A DNA stretch of 64,000 nucleotides, from the NCBI RefSeq assembly GCF_021919125.1, contig NZ_CP083439.1, positions 310,001-374,000 on the forward strand, written 5' to 3'. This DNA comes from Clavibacter sp. A6099 (lineage in GTDB: Bacteria; Actinomycetota; Actinomycetes; Actinomycetales; Microbacteriaceae). Every line of letters starts with the position of its first letter. Position 1 is the first letter of the stretch. Under the pieces are notes generated by a model that did no database searches, was not told where the DNA came from, and was given only the letters and a program-made list of their open reading frames with translations. The translations under genes were made by a program, and so were the position numbers. Below are positions 7,999-17,072 of the stretch, piece after piece.

Positions 7999-8369
7999 GA
8001 GACCCTCCTGCGTTCCTGGATGCGCGCGCCCGTGATCCGGAGGTCGACCCGGCCCACGGTGGATCCCGTGAGGCCGAGCACGCGCTCGCGGACCTCGGTC
8101 TGCGCTGCGGTGAGGCGCTCCACCAGCGACCCCTCGCGGACCGGGCGGTCCGAGAGCGCGGGGACGCGGATGGGGGTGCGCGCCTCGACGGTGAGCTTGC
8201 CGCCGGCGTCCGTCAGCGTGACGGAGACGTCGCCGGCCGGCACCTCGAGGGCGTCCGCCGTGACGGCGGACACCACCCGGCGCACCGCGCGGGACGTGAT
8301 CGTGGTGCGGCCGCGGGTCGCCTGCGACGCGGTGCCGGGCGTCCCGGGGGCCGCGATCGCGGAGCTCAC
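7995..8369 (-). CDS. Asp23/Gls24-like soluble protein
   Basis: A 124-residue protein without membrane helices. The pattern TTITSRAVRRVVSAVTADALEV...VSVTLTDAGGKLTVEARTPIRV resembles the Asp23/Gls24 fold, in which paired beta strands surround a helix. It is shorter and more divergent than the copy at 8551-8988. It starts with an ATG overlapping the stop of the DUF2273 gene and ends by overlapping the DUF6286 gene, so it is translationally coupled on both sides. A partner of the other Asp23-type protein is the likely role. Confidence 0.5.
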   Translation of the reverse strand: MSSAIAAPGTPGTASQATRGRTTITSRAVRRVVSAVTADALEVPAGDVSVTLTDAGGKLTVEARTPIRVPALSDRPVREGSLVERLTAAQTEVRERVLGLTGSTVGRVDLRITGARIQERRRVS

Positions 8370-8554
8370 GACGACCGGCGCCCGCGGAGGGCGTCGGCGA
8401 GGCCGCGGACGTCCAGCTTGCCCTCGAGGACGCGGCCGACGCCGAAGCCGACGGCCATGAAGATCAGGACGAGGAGGAAGCCCCCGAAGCCGAATGCGAG
8501 CCCGGAGAGCGCGAGGACCGCGCCGACGAGGAGGCCCGTGACGGTGGGGGTCAC
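8366..8554 (-). CDS. Small DUF2273-like membrane protein
   Basis: A 62-residue protein that starts with GTG at 8554 and shares the bases GTGA with the stop of the upstream Asp23 gene; its own stop overlaps the next ATG. It has two adjacent hydrophobic stretches (TVTGLLVGAVLALSGLAFGF and GFLLVLIFMAVGFGVGRVLE) and a basic tail ending RGRRSS. The size, the helical hairpin and the cluster position match DUF2273, a small membrane protein in Asp23 clusters. It is easily missed because a longer open frame in the same reading frame runs through the neighbour. Confidence 0.5.
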   Translation of the reverse strand: MTPTVTGLLVGAVLALSGLAFGFGGFLLVLIFMAVGFGVGRVLEGKLDVRGLADALRGRRSS

Positions 8555-8988
8555 TGGACGCGCTTCTCGGCCGCGTCGTCGTCGGACGACTTGTCGTTGG
8601 GCAGGTTCACGTCGGTGATCGTGACGTTGACCTCGGTGACCTCCATGCCGACGACCTGGTCGATGGCGTCGGTGATGGCGGAGCGCACGTCGTCGGCGAC
8701 CTGCTGCAGGTCGACCGGGTACTCGGCGATGAGCGTGACGTCGACGGCGACCTGGGTCTCGCCGACCTCGACGGAGATGCCCTGGCCGCGGTCCTGCTGG
8801 CCGATGACGTTGCGGATCGCGCCGACGGCACGGGCCGCGCCGTTGCCGAGGTCGTGGACGCCGGCCACCTGGCGCGCCGCGATGCCGGCGACCTTCTCGA
8901 TGACGCCGTCGGCGATGGTGTTCTTGCCGCCGGTGGTCCCGGTGCCCGTGACGCCGGTGGACGGGGACGTGGGGGTGATGCTCGACAT
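8551..8988 (-). CDS. Asp23/Gls24 family envelope stress response protein
   Basis: A 145-residue soluble protein and the best-conserved Asp23/Gls24 member of the cluster: IADGVIEKVAGIAARQVAGVHDLG, then VEVGETQVAVDVTLIAEYPVDLQQVADDVRSAITDAIDQVVGMEVTEVNVTI in overlapping segments. The ATG at 8988 is preferred over one 33 codons earlier because the extra residues have no family character and a gagagagac purine stretch precedes 8988. It is the first gene of the operon and is followed without gaps by DUF2273, Asp23-like, DUF6286 and AmaP-like genes. Asp23 proteins form membrane-tethered clusters under cell-wall stress; the partners here are exactly those expected. Confidence 0.5.
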   Translation of the reverse strand: MSSITPTSPSTGVTGTGTTGGKNTIADGVIEKVAGIAARQVAGVHDLGNGAARAVGAIRNVIGQQDRGQGISVEVGETQVAVDVTLIAEYPVDLQQVADDVRSAITDAIDQVVGMEVTEVNVTITDVNLPNDKSSDDDAAEKRVQ

Positions 8989-9194
8989 GGTGTCTCTCTC
9001 TCGTGGTGGTCGGACGGTGATGGTGCTGCTGCTCCATGGCGCGGATCCGAGGGTGCCCCGCGATCCCGCCTCGTCATTCAGACGCATGCGCCGGGTGGTT
9101 CGGCACGCGGTTCAGGTGACTCCCAGGGAGCGCGATCACCGCTTCGCCTCCCGGACACCGATCGGGGCGGGAGCGGACACCGCGCCGACACCCG

Positions 9195-10388
9195 TCAGCC
9201 GCGCAGCGTCGCGCTCGGCAGCTCGCCGAAGCGCTCCGCGTAGGACGCGGCGAACCGGCCGAGGTGGCCGAAGCCCCACTGCTCGGCGACCGCCCGCACG
9301 GTGGTCGCGGTGGGCGACGCGTCGCGCAGCTCGGCGTGCACGCGGTCGAGCCGGATCCCGCGGAGCAGCGCGCTCGGGGTCGTGTCCTCGTGGCGGCGCA
9401 CGGCGAGCTGGAGCACGCGCGTGCTGATCCCCGCGGCCCGGGCCGCGTCCGCCGGCGTGATGGGCCGGTCGGCGTGGTGGTGCAGGTACTCGATGGCGGC
9501 GCGGACGGCGCTCATGCGTGGCGCCCGCATCTCCGCGCTGAACGGCACGTCGTGCCACGGGAACAGCTGGAGGGTGGCGCGCGCGACGAGGAGGCCGGCC
9601 TGCATCCTCAGCAGCGGGCTCGACGTGGCGTCCTGCAGCACGGGGCTGGCCTCGCCGACCGCGCCACGCCATGCGGCGGTCTGCTCGGGCGACGGCGGAC
9701 GGGTGTGGTCGAAGACGAGGGGGCGCGAGCGGCCCTCGTGCAGCTCCGCGGCTGTCTCCTCGAGGAAGGTCGCGTCGATGTGCACGAGGTTCTGCACGGC
9801 CGGCTCCGAGCGGAAGCTGAACGACCGGCCGGAGGGCAGGAGGAAGGGACGGGATCCGCTCGAGCGCACCTCGTGCGAGCCGACGTCGACCGCGCCCGAC
9901 CCCTCGCGCCACCAGGCGACGACGTAGTCGGGCAGCACGGGGATCCGACCCCAGTGCTCGGCCGGGAACACCGACGAGCGGAGGGTCACGTTCTCGTCGC
10001 CGACGAACGAGTACCGGTACGAGAAGTCGCCGGGTCCCTTCGCGGCGCGGAAGTCGGTGCCGGGGAAGAGGGCGCCGTAGCGCGCGACGGCCTCGTCGAT
10101 GTCCGTGCCGGCCATGTGGCCCCGGCGGAGCGCGGGCGCGGGGGCCTCGGCGGCCCAGTCGGAGAGGTCGGCGGTCCGCTCGTCGGAGCGCGCGCCGCCC
10201 TCGTGGGGCGCGATGGTGTCGACGGTCGCGTGGCCGTCCTGCGGGCGAGCCTGGCGTCCGGGGCGTCCCGGCGTCGCCTGACCGGCGTCGTCGCCGGCCC
10301 GCTCGTCGTCCGATGCGGGCAGCGCGTGCAGGGCGTGCAGGGGGGACGCGGTGCGGTGACGCCCGTCGGGCGCGGTGGCGGTGCTCAT
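9195..10388 (-). CDS. AraC family transcriptional regulator
   Basis: A 397-residue regulator. The ATG at 10388 is chosen because ggagg lies 5 bases upstream. The first ~110 residues are low-complexity and probably disordered. Residues ~120-290 form an AraC-binding-like cupin/sensor region of the type fused to AraC_binding_2 domains (FSYRYSFVGDENVTLRSSVFP). The C-terminal ~100 residues carry two helix-turn-helix motifs (ITPADAARAAGISTRVLQLAVRRHEDTTPSALLRGIRLDRV, then VRAVAEQWGFGHLGRFAASYAERFGELPSATL, written here in parts). No obvious target gene adjoins it. It stands alone between the Asp23 operon and the ferritin-like gene. Confidence 0.5.
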   Translation of the reverse strand: MSTATAPDGRHRTASPLHALHALPASDDERAGDDAGQATPGRPGRQARPQDGHATVDTIAPHEGGARSDERTADLSDWAAEAPAPALRRGHMAGTDIDEAVARYGALFPGTDFRAAKGPGDFSYRYSFVGDENVTLRSSVFPAEHWGRIPVLPDYVVAWWREGSGAVDVGSHEVRSSGSRPFLLPSGRSFSFRSEPAVQNLVHIDATFLEETAAELHEGRSRPLVFDHTRPPSPEQTAAWRGAVGEASPVLQDATSSPLLRMQAGLLVARATLQLFPWHDVPFSAEMRAPRMSAVRAAIEYLHHHADRPITPADAARAAGISTRVLQLAVRRHEDTTPSALLRGIRLDRVHAELRDASPTATTVRAVAEQWGFGHLGRFAASYAERFGELPSATLRG

Positions 10389-10505
10389 GGATCCTCCGTC
10401 CTGCGCGACCGGGATCCGATCGCGTGTCATGGAGTGGACGTTCCCGGCGGCGCGTTCGTCACGCTTCTCGGTGTGGTCCCGCGTCCACCGGTCGGGCCGG
10501 ACGCG

Positions 10506-10540
10506 GCCGGTCGGGACGCCCAGACGGCGTCCCGACCGGC
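10506..10540 (-). terminator. Strong hairpin after the ferritin-like gene
   Basis: Bases 10506-10520 and 10526-10540 are perfect 15-base complements with a 5-base loop (cagac). It begins 10 bases after the stop of the leftward ferritin-like gene. No U-tract is present, as usual in high-GC actinobacteria. Confidence 0.5.
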
Positions 10541-10549
10541 GCGCTGCCG

Positions 10550-11491
10550 CTAGTTCGCGGCGCTGGTGGTGATGCTGCCGTTGATGCCGGCCGGGTAGAA
10601 CCCGCCGCGGTTCACGGCCTTGCTGTTCAGGTACACGATGTTGAGCACCTGGCCGGTCGTGCGGCTGAACGCGATGCTGTTCGCGTCCGTGGGCACGAGG
10701 TTCGCGCCGCCCGAGACCGTGATGCCCTGGTCGAGGTCGGTGCGCCCGTCGAGCGAGTCGCGCGCGTTCGAGATCGCGTTGGCGGGTGCCGCAAGGCCGC
10801 GGGCGAACAGCTGCGAGCGGATGATGCCCGCGTGGTAGGCCTCGACCGCGAGGATGCCGGCGGCCGCCTCGAGGTAGGTCTTGTTCGTGATGAGCGGCGC
10901 GGCGCCCTTGTACGCGGTCACTCCGACGTCCTCGAAGATGAAGGAGGCCAGCAGGAAGTTCTCCTGGTTGGCGAACGCGTCGAAGGTCTGGGTGCCGCTG
11001 ATGAGGCCGGCGGCGCGGGCCGCGGCCGTGAACGCGGCATCCAGGTTGATCGCGGGACGCGCGACCCGCGCGGAGCCGAGGGCGGCGCGCAGGAACTTGA
11101 CGTGCGCCTTCTCGTCCTGCGCGATCTCGTACGCGTACTGGCGGATCGCGTAGTCCTGGAACTGGACCGCGCGGCCGCCGGTCACGGCGCCAAGGGTGCC
11201 GACGCCCGTGGTGTCGTTCGGGACGAGGCCGTTGCCGGTCACGGCGCGGAGGTAGAACTCGGCCTCGAGGTACTCGAGGTTGAGCGCGAAGTTGAGGACG
11301 GCGGCGTCCGTCACCGCTCCCGCGTCGGCCTCGGCCTGGGCGTCGGCCGCCTGGGCTCCGGTGGCGGGGATCAGGGCCGCGGCGCCGACGCCGAGTCCCG
11401 CGATGCCCGCGGCGCTGAAGAAGCGACGGCGATCCAGGGGCGACTGCGCGCTCCGGTCGATGGCCTGGGTGATGAACTGCTTGTCGAACAT
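10550..11491 (-). CDS. Tat-exported ferritin-like domain protein (Ferritin_2 type)
   Basis: A 313-residue protein. The ATG at 11491 is preferred because ggag lies 7 bases upstream; a GTG two codons earlier is possible. Residues 18-45 are a Tat signal ([23 protein letters not shown]) with an AQA cleavage site. The mature part has the ferritin-like four-helix pattern: [21 protein letters not shown], then [18 protein letters not shown] (Glu...ExxH-type metal ligands), then [20 protein letters not shown]. Such exported ferritin-like proteins occur in desiccation- and stress-tolerant bacteria; whether iron is bound is not shown here. It is a single-gene unit with a strong terminator. Confidence 0.5.
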   Translation of the reverse strand: MFDKQFITQAIDRSAQSPLDRRRFFSAAGIAGLGVGAAALIPATGAQAADAQAEADAGAVTDAAVLNFALNLEYLEAEFYLRAVTGNGLVPNDTTGVGTLGAVTGGRAVQFQDYAIRQYAYEIAQDEKAHVKFLRAALGSARVARPAINLDAAFTAAARAAGLISGTQTFDAFANQENFLLASFIFEDVGVTAYKGAAPLITNKTYLEAAAGILAVEAYHAGIIRSQLFARGLAAPANAISNARDSLDGRTDLDQGITVSGGANLVPTDANSIAFSRTTGQVLNIVYLNSKAVNRGGFYPAGINGSITTSAAN

Positions 11492-11629
11492 GGGCACGCT
11501 CCGAGGAGGTCGGCGGTGCGCCTGGCTAGTCCAAGGGCATCCGCGGTGCTCACGATCCGCCCGAATCTTCTTGTGCGCAATGGCTTAGCCCCCGCCTTCT
11601 GCTGGGATCCGATCCCGGGCTACCGGTAT

Positions 11630-11646
11630 GCGGGGCCAGGCCCCGC
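11630..11646 (-). terminator. Short GC hairpin after the membrane protein gene
   Basis: gcggggcc-a-ggccccgc is a perfect inverted repeat 73 bases after the stop of the leftward gene at 11719. A second small inverted repeat (gggatccgatccc, 11604-11616) lies next to it. Weak evidence for termination. Confidence 0.5.
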
Positions 11647-11718
11647 GTCCGGGGGTGGCGCCCCGGCAGCACGACGGCGAGGCGCCCGTGGGCACCCCGC
11701 CGCCGTCCGGTGTCGCGA

Positions 11719-12261
11719 CTAGCTGCGGAAGCGGTCGACCCAGCCGGCGATCGGGCGCTGCTGCTCGCCCTGCTGAGCAGCGAGGATCACGAGCACCGCC
11801 GTGAGCGCGGGGATCGCCCACTGCAGCGCCTTCTGCTGCTTCTGCGCGCTGGCCAGCTCGTCCGAGGTGCCGGCGCCGGGCTCGGTCGTGCCCGCGGCGC
11901 CCTCGTCGGCGTGCTTCGCCATGCGCGCGCCGACGAGCGCGGAGTACAGCGTCACGCCCGCTGCGCCGAGCGTCAGCACGGTCTTGGCCTTCGTGTTGGT
12001 GCGGGCCTCGCCCTGGAACTTCAGGCGGTCCTTGTTGGCGGCGATGAGGCCGAGCCCGCCGATGGCGTGCGCGCCGAGGGCGGCGAGCTGCACGGGCGCC
12101 CAGCGGGCCCAGCCGATGGACGCCAGGCGCACGCGCTCCTGCGGCTGCTTCGCCTTCGCGGCCGCGCCGTTGAGGCCGACGGCGCCCATGAGGGATCCGC
12201 CGAACCAGGCCGCGAGGCCGAGGTCGTGCATGCTCCTGATGACGGTGTTGCGTTCTGACAT
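11719..12261 (-). CDS. Conserved-looking four-helix membrane protein, unknown function
   Basis: A 180-residue integral membrane protein that I cannot name. Four hydrophobic stretches are visible: AAWFGGSLMGAVGLNG (about 17-33), WAPVQLAALGAHAIGGLGLIAA (about 54-75), VLTLGAAGVTLYSALVGA (about 94-111) and ALQWAIPALTAVLVILAA (about 144-161). A charged loop (KHADEGAAGTTEPGAGTSDE) separates the last two. The ATG at 12261 has gggagaagcacc directly upstream, a good ribosome-binding site. It is a single gene between the ferritin-like gene and the alpha-mannosidase terminator. Confidence 0.5.
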   Translation of the reverse strand: MSERNTVIRSMHDLGLAAWFGGSLMGAVGLNGAAAKAKQPQERVRLASIGWARWAPVQLAALGAHAIGGLGLIAANKDRLKFQGEARTNTKAKTVLTLGAAGVTLYSALVGARMAKHADEGAAGTTEPGAGTSDELASAQKQQKALQWAIPALTAVLVILAAQQGEQQRPIAGWVDRFRS

Positions 12262-12420
12262 GGTGCTTCTCCCGGTCGTCGTCGTGGCCGCCCGCCGGGC
12301 GACCGCTGTCTGTGAGCTGGACGCTACGCCCGGGATCGCGCAGTGTGTCGGCGGGCGGCGGATGCTCAGCCGGAGGGGGCGCGATGCTTCGCCAGGAGGA
12401 CCTCGAGCCGCCCCTGACGA

Positions 12421-12464
12421 CGACGAGGGCGCGACCCGGCACCTGCCGGATCGCGCCCTCGTCG
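12421..12464 (-). terminator. 21-bp hairpin after the GH38 gene
   Basis: Bases 12421-12441 pair with 12444-12464, with one mismatch. It lies 18 bases after the stop of the leftward alpha-mannosidase gene and closes the deoR-GH4-GH38 operon. Confidence 0.5.
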
Positions 12465-12481
12465 CATGAGCGGATCGCGCG

Positions 12482-15400
12482 TCAGGCCCGGTGGATCCGC
12501 ACCGTGATCACCTGGAACGCCCGCAGCACGAGCCGCACGCCGCGGCCGTCGGCCTCGGGCTCGAATGCGATGGAACGCGGGAAGCCCTCGCCGAGCGGGC
12601 GCTCCAGCACGTCGACCTCGGTGAAGCGGTCGGCGGCGAGGTGCGCCTCGAGCCGCGTGGCGGCGCGCGCGCCCGTGGACTCGTAGAGCCGCACGATCAC
12701 GTCGCCCGAGCCGTCGTCGGCGAGCTTGAGCGCCTCGATCCGCACCGTGCCGCCGTGCACCGAGACGAGGCCCGCGGCTGTGGGCAGCGAGGTCGGGACG
12801 ACGCCGGCGGCCGGGGCGGCCGCGACGGCGGGCGCCGCCTCGGTCGCGTCGCCAGGCCGCACCACGCGCACGGGCAGGTTCTGCTCGAGCCCCGCGTCCA
12901 CCGCGCCCTCGATGCCGACGCCGGGCACGAGCGCGTACTCGAACCGGTGGTGGCCGATGTCCTGCACGGGGTCGGGGGAGCGCGCGGCCCGGACCAGGCT
13001 GATCCGCAGCTCCGTCTCGACCTCGCCCGTCGCGCCGACCGAGCGCGTGATGTCGTGGCCGTAGCTGCCCGCGTTGGTGAGCGCGACGCCGTAGCCGGGC
13101 TCCTCCACGTGCACGAAGCGGTGCGCCATGACCTCGAAGCGCGCCTCGTCCCACGACGTGTTCGTGTGCGTGGGCCGGCGGACGTGCCCGAACTGGATCT
13201 CCGCGCTGTGGTGCTGCGCGTGGATCGTGAGCGGGAAGGTCACCTTGAGGAGCTTCTCGTCCTCGAGCCAGTCGAGGTCGGCCGTGGCGTGGATCCGGGC
13301 GTCGTCGGCGTGCAGCGACACCCGCTGCACGACGCGCGAGCGCCCGAACTGGCGGACCACCTCGACGGTCGCGCGCAGCGGCGAGTCCTCGACGAGCTCG
13401 ACCGACGCCGCCTCGACGAGGTCGGTGCGGCTCGCGCGGTAGTGCGCGTCGACGTCCCACGCGTCCCACGCGGTGGGGATGTCCTCGTGCAGCTGGAGCA
13501 GGTTCGCGGCGCGGCCCTCGGGCACGAGCTCGCGGTCGGCGTGCCGCAGGTCGACGATCGAGGTGATGAGGCCGTGCGCGTCGAGCGTGACGCGCAGCAG
13601 GCCGTTGTCGAGCACCGTGCCGCCGTCGGCGCGCGTGGTGACGACCGGCGAGACGGGCTCCACCGCGACGAGCGGCGCGATCCCGCTGCCCGGCACCGCG
13701 ACGAGCGCGGACGCGGATCCGTCCGCCGCCTCCACGAGCGCCGTGCGCGCGTGGCCGGTCGAGTTCACCGCGAACGCGCCGGATCCGTCGCCCTCGCCGT
13801 CCGCGACCGCCTGCGCCGTGACGCGCGCGATGGCGTCGGCCACGAGCGCGTCGAGCTCGGCGAGGCTGCGGGCGTAGTCCTCCTCGTTCTCCCGGTGCAC
13901 CCACGTGATGGATGAGCCGGGGAGGATGTCGTGGAACTGCTGCAGCAGCGTCTGCTTCCAGAGCCGGTCGAGCGCCGCGTACGGGTACTCGGCGCCCGTG
14001 CGGACGGCCGCGATGGTCCACCACAGCTCGGCCTCGCGCAGGCGGTGCTCGGCCTGGCGGTTGCCGCGCTTCTCGCGCGCGTGCGACGTGAACGTGCCGC
14101 GGTGCAGCTCGAGGTACAGCTCGCCGACCCACACGGGCGCGTCCGGGTACTCGGCCTCGGCCTTGCGGAAGAACTCGTCCGGGTGCTCGACGATGACCTT
14201 CGGCGACCCCTCGAGGTCGGCCGTGCGGCGCTGGCGCTCCATCATGTCGCGCGTGGGCCCGCCGCCGCCGTCGCCGTAGCCGAAGGGCGCGAGCGACATC
14301 GTCGCCTTCCCCTTCTCCCGGAACTGCCGCACGGCGTGGTGCGTCTCCTCGGCCTCGAGCGTGGAGTTGTAGGTGTCGATGGGCGGGAAGTGCGTGAAGA
14401 TCCGCGACCCGTCGATGCCCTCCCAGAAGAAGGTGTGGTGCGGGAACGTGTTCGTCTGGTTCCAGGACAGCTTCTGCGTGAGGAACCAGTCGAGCCCCGC
14501 GAGCTTCGCGATCTGCGGGAACGACGCCGTGTAGCCGAACGAGTCCGGCAGCCACACGCCGTGGGTCTCGACGCCGAGCTCCTCCTGGAAGAAGCGCATG
14601 CCGTGGGTGAGCTGGCGGATCATCGCCTCGCCGCCCGGGAGGTTGCCGTCGGGCTCGATCCACATGGATCCGACCGGGTACCAGGTGCCGTCGGCGATGG
14701 CCTGCTTGATCCCCTCGAACACCGTCGGGTAGTTCTCCTTCACCCACACGTACTGCTGCGCCTGCGAGCACGCGAAGCGGAAGTCGGGGTACTGCTCGGC
14801 GAGCCGGAGCACGTTGGAGAAGGTGCGCGCGGTCTTGCGCTTCGTCTCGCGGATGGGCCAGAGCCACGCGCTGTCGATGTGGGCGTGGCCGACGCCGCTC
14901 AGCGTGTGGGCGCTCGGGACGGCGGGGCGGGAGAGCACGTCGGCGAGCTCGGCGCGGGCGGCCGCGGCGGTGCCGACGATGTCGTCCATCGCGAGCACGT
15001 CGAGCGCGCGCTCGATGGCGCGCAGCACCTCGTGGCGGCGGGGCTCGGTCTCGGGCAGCTCCATCAGCAGCTGGTAGAGCACCTCGACGTCGAAGCGCAG
15101 CGCCCACACCTCGGGCTCGAACACGGCGAGCTCGGCCTGCCGGAAGCGGTAGATGGGCTCGGCGGGCGCGGTCGCCTTGTCGCCGTAGGGCGTGGGCACG
15201 AACTCGTTGACGAGGATGTCCGGGTTGCCCGCGGCCTCGACGAGGAAGCGCACCTGCTCGCCGCCCGCGGCCTCGTCGGCGAGGCGCACGTAGGTGTTGC
15301 GCGGGTGGATCCCCTTGACCGGCACGCCGTCCATGGTGTGCACGAGGCACTCGGCCTGGTTGCCCGGCCAGTCGCCGATGAAGCCGGGGTCGATGAGCAG

Positions 15401-15661
15401 CTCGACCGTGCGGCCGGCCCACTCCGCGGGGATCTCGCCGGTCACCTCGAACCACCACGTGGACCACGCGCGGCCCCACGGCTCGCCGAGCGCGAAGGGC
15501 GCGTACTCCTGCTGCATGGCCTCGGCGACGGGCACGGGCTCGTCGGGTGCCATCCAGGCGCGGAGGGTCACGGGCGTCTTCGACGAGTAGACGGCGGGTG
15601 TGATCCGCTCGTCCAGCGCGCGGAGGATGCGCTCCTGGACGAGCTTCTGGTTCTGGTGCAT
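12482..15661 (-). CDS. Alpha-mannosidase, glycoside hydrolase family 38
   Basis: A 1059-residue enzyme, full length for bacterial GH38. The catalytic domain holds GHAHIDSAWLWPIRETKRK near residue 258, where His and Asp bind the metal, and MWIEPDGNLPGGE near residue 330, whose Asp is the nucleophile. WLPDSFGYTASFPQIAKLAG follows. The C-terminal ~450 residues form the beta-rich GH38 C-domain. There is no signal peptide, so the enzyme works in the cytoplasm on imported oligosaccharides. It is the last gene of a leftward operon after deoR and GH4, and is divergent from a kinase/ABC transporter/NagB/GH2 operon. Together these suggest use of mannose- and hexosamine-containing glycans, though the exact substrate is not shown. 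Confidence 0.5.
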   Translation of the reverse strand: MHQNQKLVQERILRALDERITPAVYSSKTPVTLRAWMAPDEPVPVAEAMQQEYAPFALGEPWGRAWSTWWFEVTGEIPAEWAGRTVELLIDPGFIGDWPGNQAECLVHTMDGVPVKGIHPRNTYVRLADEAAGGEQVRFLVEAAGNPDILVNEFVPTPYGDKATAPAEPIYRFRQAELAVFEPEVWALRFDVEVLYQLLMELPETEPRRHEVLRAIERALDVLAMDDIVGTAAAARAELADVLSRPAVPSAHTLSGVGHAHIDSAWLWPIRETKRKTARTFSNVLRLAEQYPDFRFACSQAQQYVWVKENYPTVFEGIKQAIADGTWYPVGSMWIEPDGNLPGGEAMIRQLTHGMRFFQEELGVETHGVWLPDSFGYTASFPQIAKLAGLDWFLTQKLSWNQTNTFPHHTFFWEGIDGSRIFTHFPPIDTYNSTLEAEETHHAVRQFREKGKATMSLAPFGYGDGGGGPTRDMMERQRRTADLEGSPKVIVEHPDEFFRKAEAEYPDAPVWVGELYLELHRGTFTSHAREKRGNRQAEHRLREAELWWTIAAVRTGAEYPYAALDRLWKQTLLQQFHDILPGSSITWVHRENEEDYARSLAELDALVADAIARVTAQAVADGEGDGSGAFAVNSTGHARTALVEAADGSASALVAVPGSGIAPLVAVEPVSPVVTTRADGGTVLDNGLLRVTLDAHGLITSIVDLRHADRELVPEGRAANLLQLHEDIPTAWDAWDVDAHYRASRTDLVEAASVELVEDSPLRATVEVVRQFGRSRVVQRVSLHADDARIHATADLDWLEDEKLLKVTFPLTIHAQHHSAEIQFGHVRRPTHTNTSWDEARFEVMAHRFVHVEEPGYGVALTNAGSYGHDITRSVGATGEVETELRISLVRAARSPDPVQDIGHHRFEYALVPGVGIEGAVDAGLEQNLPVRVVRPGDATEAAPAVAAAPAAGVVPTSLPTAAGLVSVHGGTVRIEALKLADDGSGDVIVRLYESTGARAATRLEAHLAADRFTEVDVLERPLGEGFPRSIAFEPEADGRGVRLVLRAFQVITVRIHRA

Positions 15662-15728
15662 GGGGTGTCCTTCGGGAGGTCGGGATGCAGGCAGTCGGGT
15701 GGGCGCGGCGGGCCGGGAGGGCCGGGCG

Positions 15729-17072
15729 TCAGCGCAGGTAGGAGAGCGCCGGGAACGCGTGCATCGCGTCCTCCAGCAGGGAGCGCGCGACCGTGACGGA
15801 GTCGACGAGCGGGTGGTGCGCGAGCGCGCGGACGGCGGCGGCGCGGGATCCGCCGAGGCCGGCCTCGATGGTCTGCCGCTCCACGTACTTGGCGTTTGTC
15901 ACGAGGCCCACGCCGAAGTCGGGCAGCTCCGTGCCGGCGACCGGATGCGCGCCCGAGGCGTCGACCACGCACGGCACCTCGACCACGGCGTCGGCATCGA
16001 GGGCCGCGAGCGTGCCGCGGTTCCGCACGTTGAGGATCAGCCGGGCGCTCTGGTCGTACGCGATGCCGCGCATGAGCGCGATCGCGACGTCCTCGTAGCC
16101 GCCGGAGACGAGGTCGTCCTCGTCGCGGTCGCCCATGCCGGCCGACTGCCGGTTCGTGGCCATGTAGGTGGTCTCGCGGTCGAGCCGGGTGCGCTCCCAC
16201 AGCGCGAGCGCGGACACGTCGTGCCGGTGCTCGAGCTGCTCGTAGAACCGGCCCTGCTGCTCCACGAGGAACGCGCCCCGGGTCTGCGCGGCGAGCTGAT
16301 CCGCGTGCCGCACCTCGCGCTTGAAGTAGTAGTAGTGCAGGTACTCGTTCGGCACGGCGCCGAGCTCGGTGACCCACTCGGCGCCGAAGAGCCGGCCCTC
16401 CTCGAACGTGCCGATGAGGTCGGGCCGGGCCATGAGGTCCGGCAGCACGTCGCGGCCGTCGACGCGGAGGCCGCGCAGCCAGCCGAGGTGGTTGAGGCCC
16501 GCGTAGTCGATGACCACGTCGTCGCCCGCGACGCCGAGCGCCCCGAGCACGCGGCGGGCGAGGCCGATGGGGGAGTCGCAGATGCCGATGACGCGGTCGC
16601 CGAGCACGCGCGACATGGCCTCGGTGACGACGCCCGCCGGGTTCGTGAAGTTGATGACCCAGGCGTCGGGGGCCTGCACGCGGATCCGCTCGGCCAGGTC
16701 CATGACGACCGGCAGCGTCCGCAGCGCGTACGAGATGCCGCCGTATCCGACGGTCTCCTGCCCGATGACGCCGTGCGCCATGCCGAGCCGCTCGTCGCAC
16801 GAGCGCCCGGCCATGCCGCCCACGCGGATCGCCGAGAACACGAACGCGGCGCCCGCGAGCGCCTCGTCGAGGTCGGTGTGCAGCGTGATCACGGGGGCGT
16901 CCGCGTAGGCCGCCGCCTGCTCGGCGAGCACGCGCGCGACGGCCGTCAGGCGCACCTCGTCGGTGTCGTAGAGGGCCACGTGGTCGACGCGACCGGCCTC
17001 GTGGTCGCGCAGCAGCGCCGAGTAGACGAGCGGGACGCGGAAGCCGCCCCCGCCCAGGATCGTGAGCCTCAT
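15729..17072 (-). CDS. Glycoside hydrolase family 4 (6-phospho-beta-glucosidase-like), NAD- and metal-dependent
   Basis: A 447-residue GH4 enzyme. Residues 1-20 form the NAD-binding loop (MRLTILGGGGFRVPLVYSA, glycine-rich). Further family motifs are INFTNPAGVVTEAMSR, GICDSPIGLARR (metal-ligand cysteine) and YAGLNHLGWL (metal-ligand histidine). GH4 enzymes cleave phosphorylated or free glycosides by an oxidation-elimination route. The ATG at 17072 overlaps the deoR stop (ATGA); a longer frame upstream only covers deoR. No PTS is nearby. The substrate may therefore be phosphorylated by the neighbouring PfkB kinase, or the enzyme may act on an unphosphorylated glycoside. Confidence 0.5.
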   Translation of the reverse strand: MRLTILGGGGFRVPLVYSALLRDHEAGRVDHVALYDTDEVRLTAVARVLAEQAAAYADAPVITLHTDLDEALAGAAFVFSAIRVGGMAGRSCDERLGMAHGVIGQETVGYGGISYALRTLPVVMDLAERIRVQAPDAWVINFTNPAGVVTEAMSRVLGDRVIGICDSPIGLARRVLGALGVAGDDVVIDYAGLNHLGWLRGLRVDGRDVLPDLMARPDLIGTFEEGRLFGAEWVTELGAVPNEYLHYYYFKREVRHADQLAAQTRGAFLVEQQGRFYEQLEHRHDVSALALWERTRLDRETTYMATNRQSAGMGDRDEDDLVSGGYEDVAIALMRGIAYDQSARLILNVRNRGTLAALDADAVVEVPCVVDASGAHPVAGTELPDFGVGLVTNAKYVERQTIEAGLGGSRAAAVRALAHHPLVDSVTVARSLLEDAMHAFPALSYLR

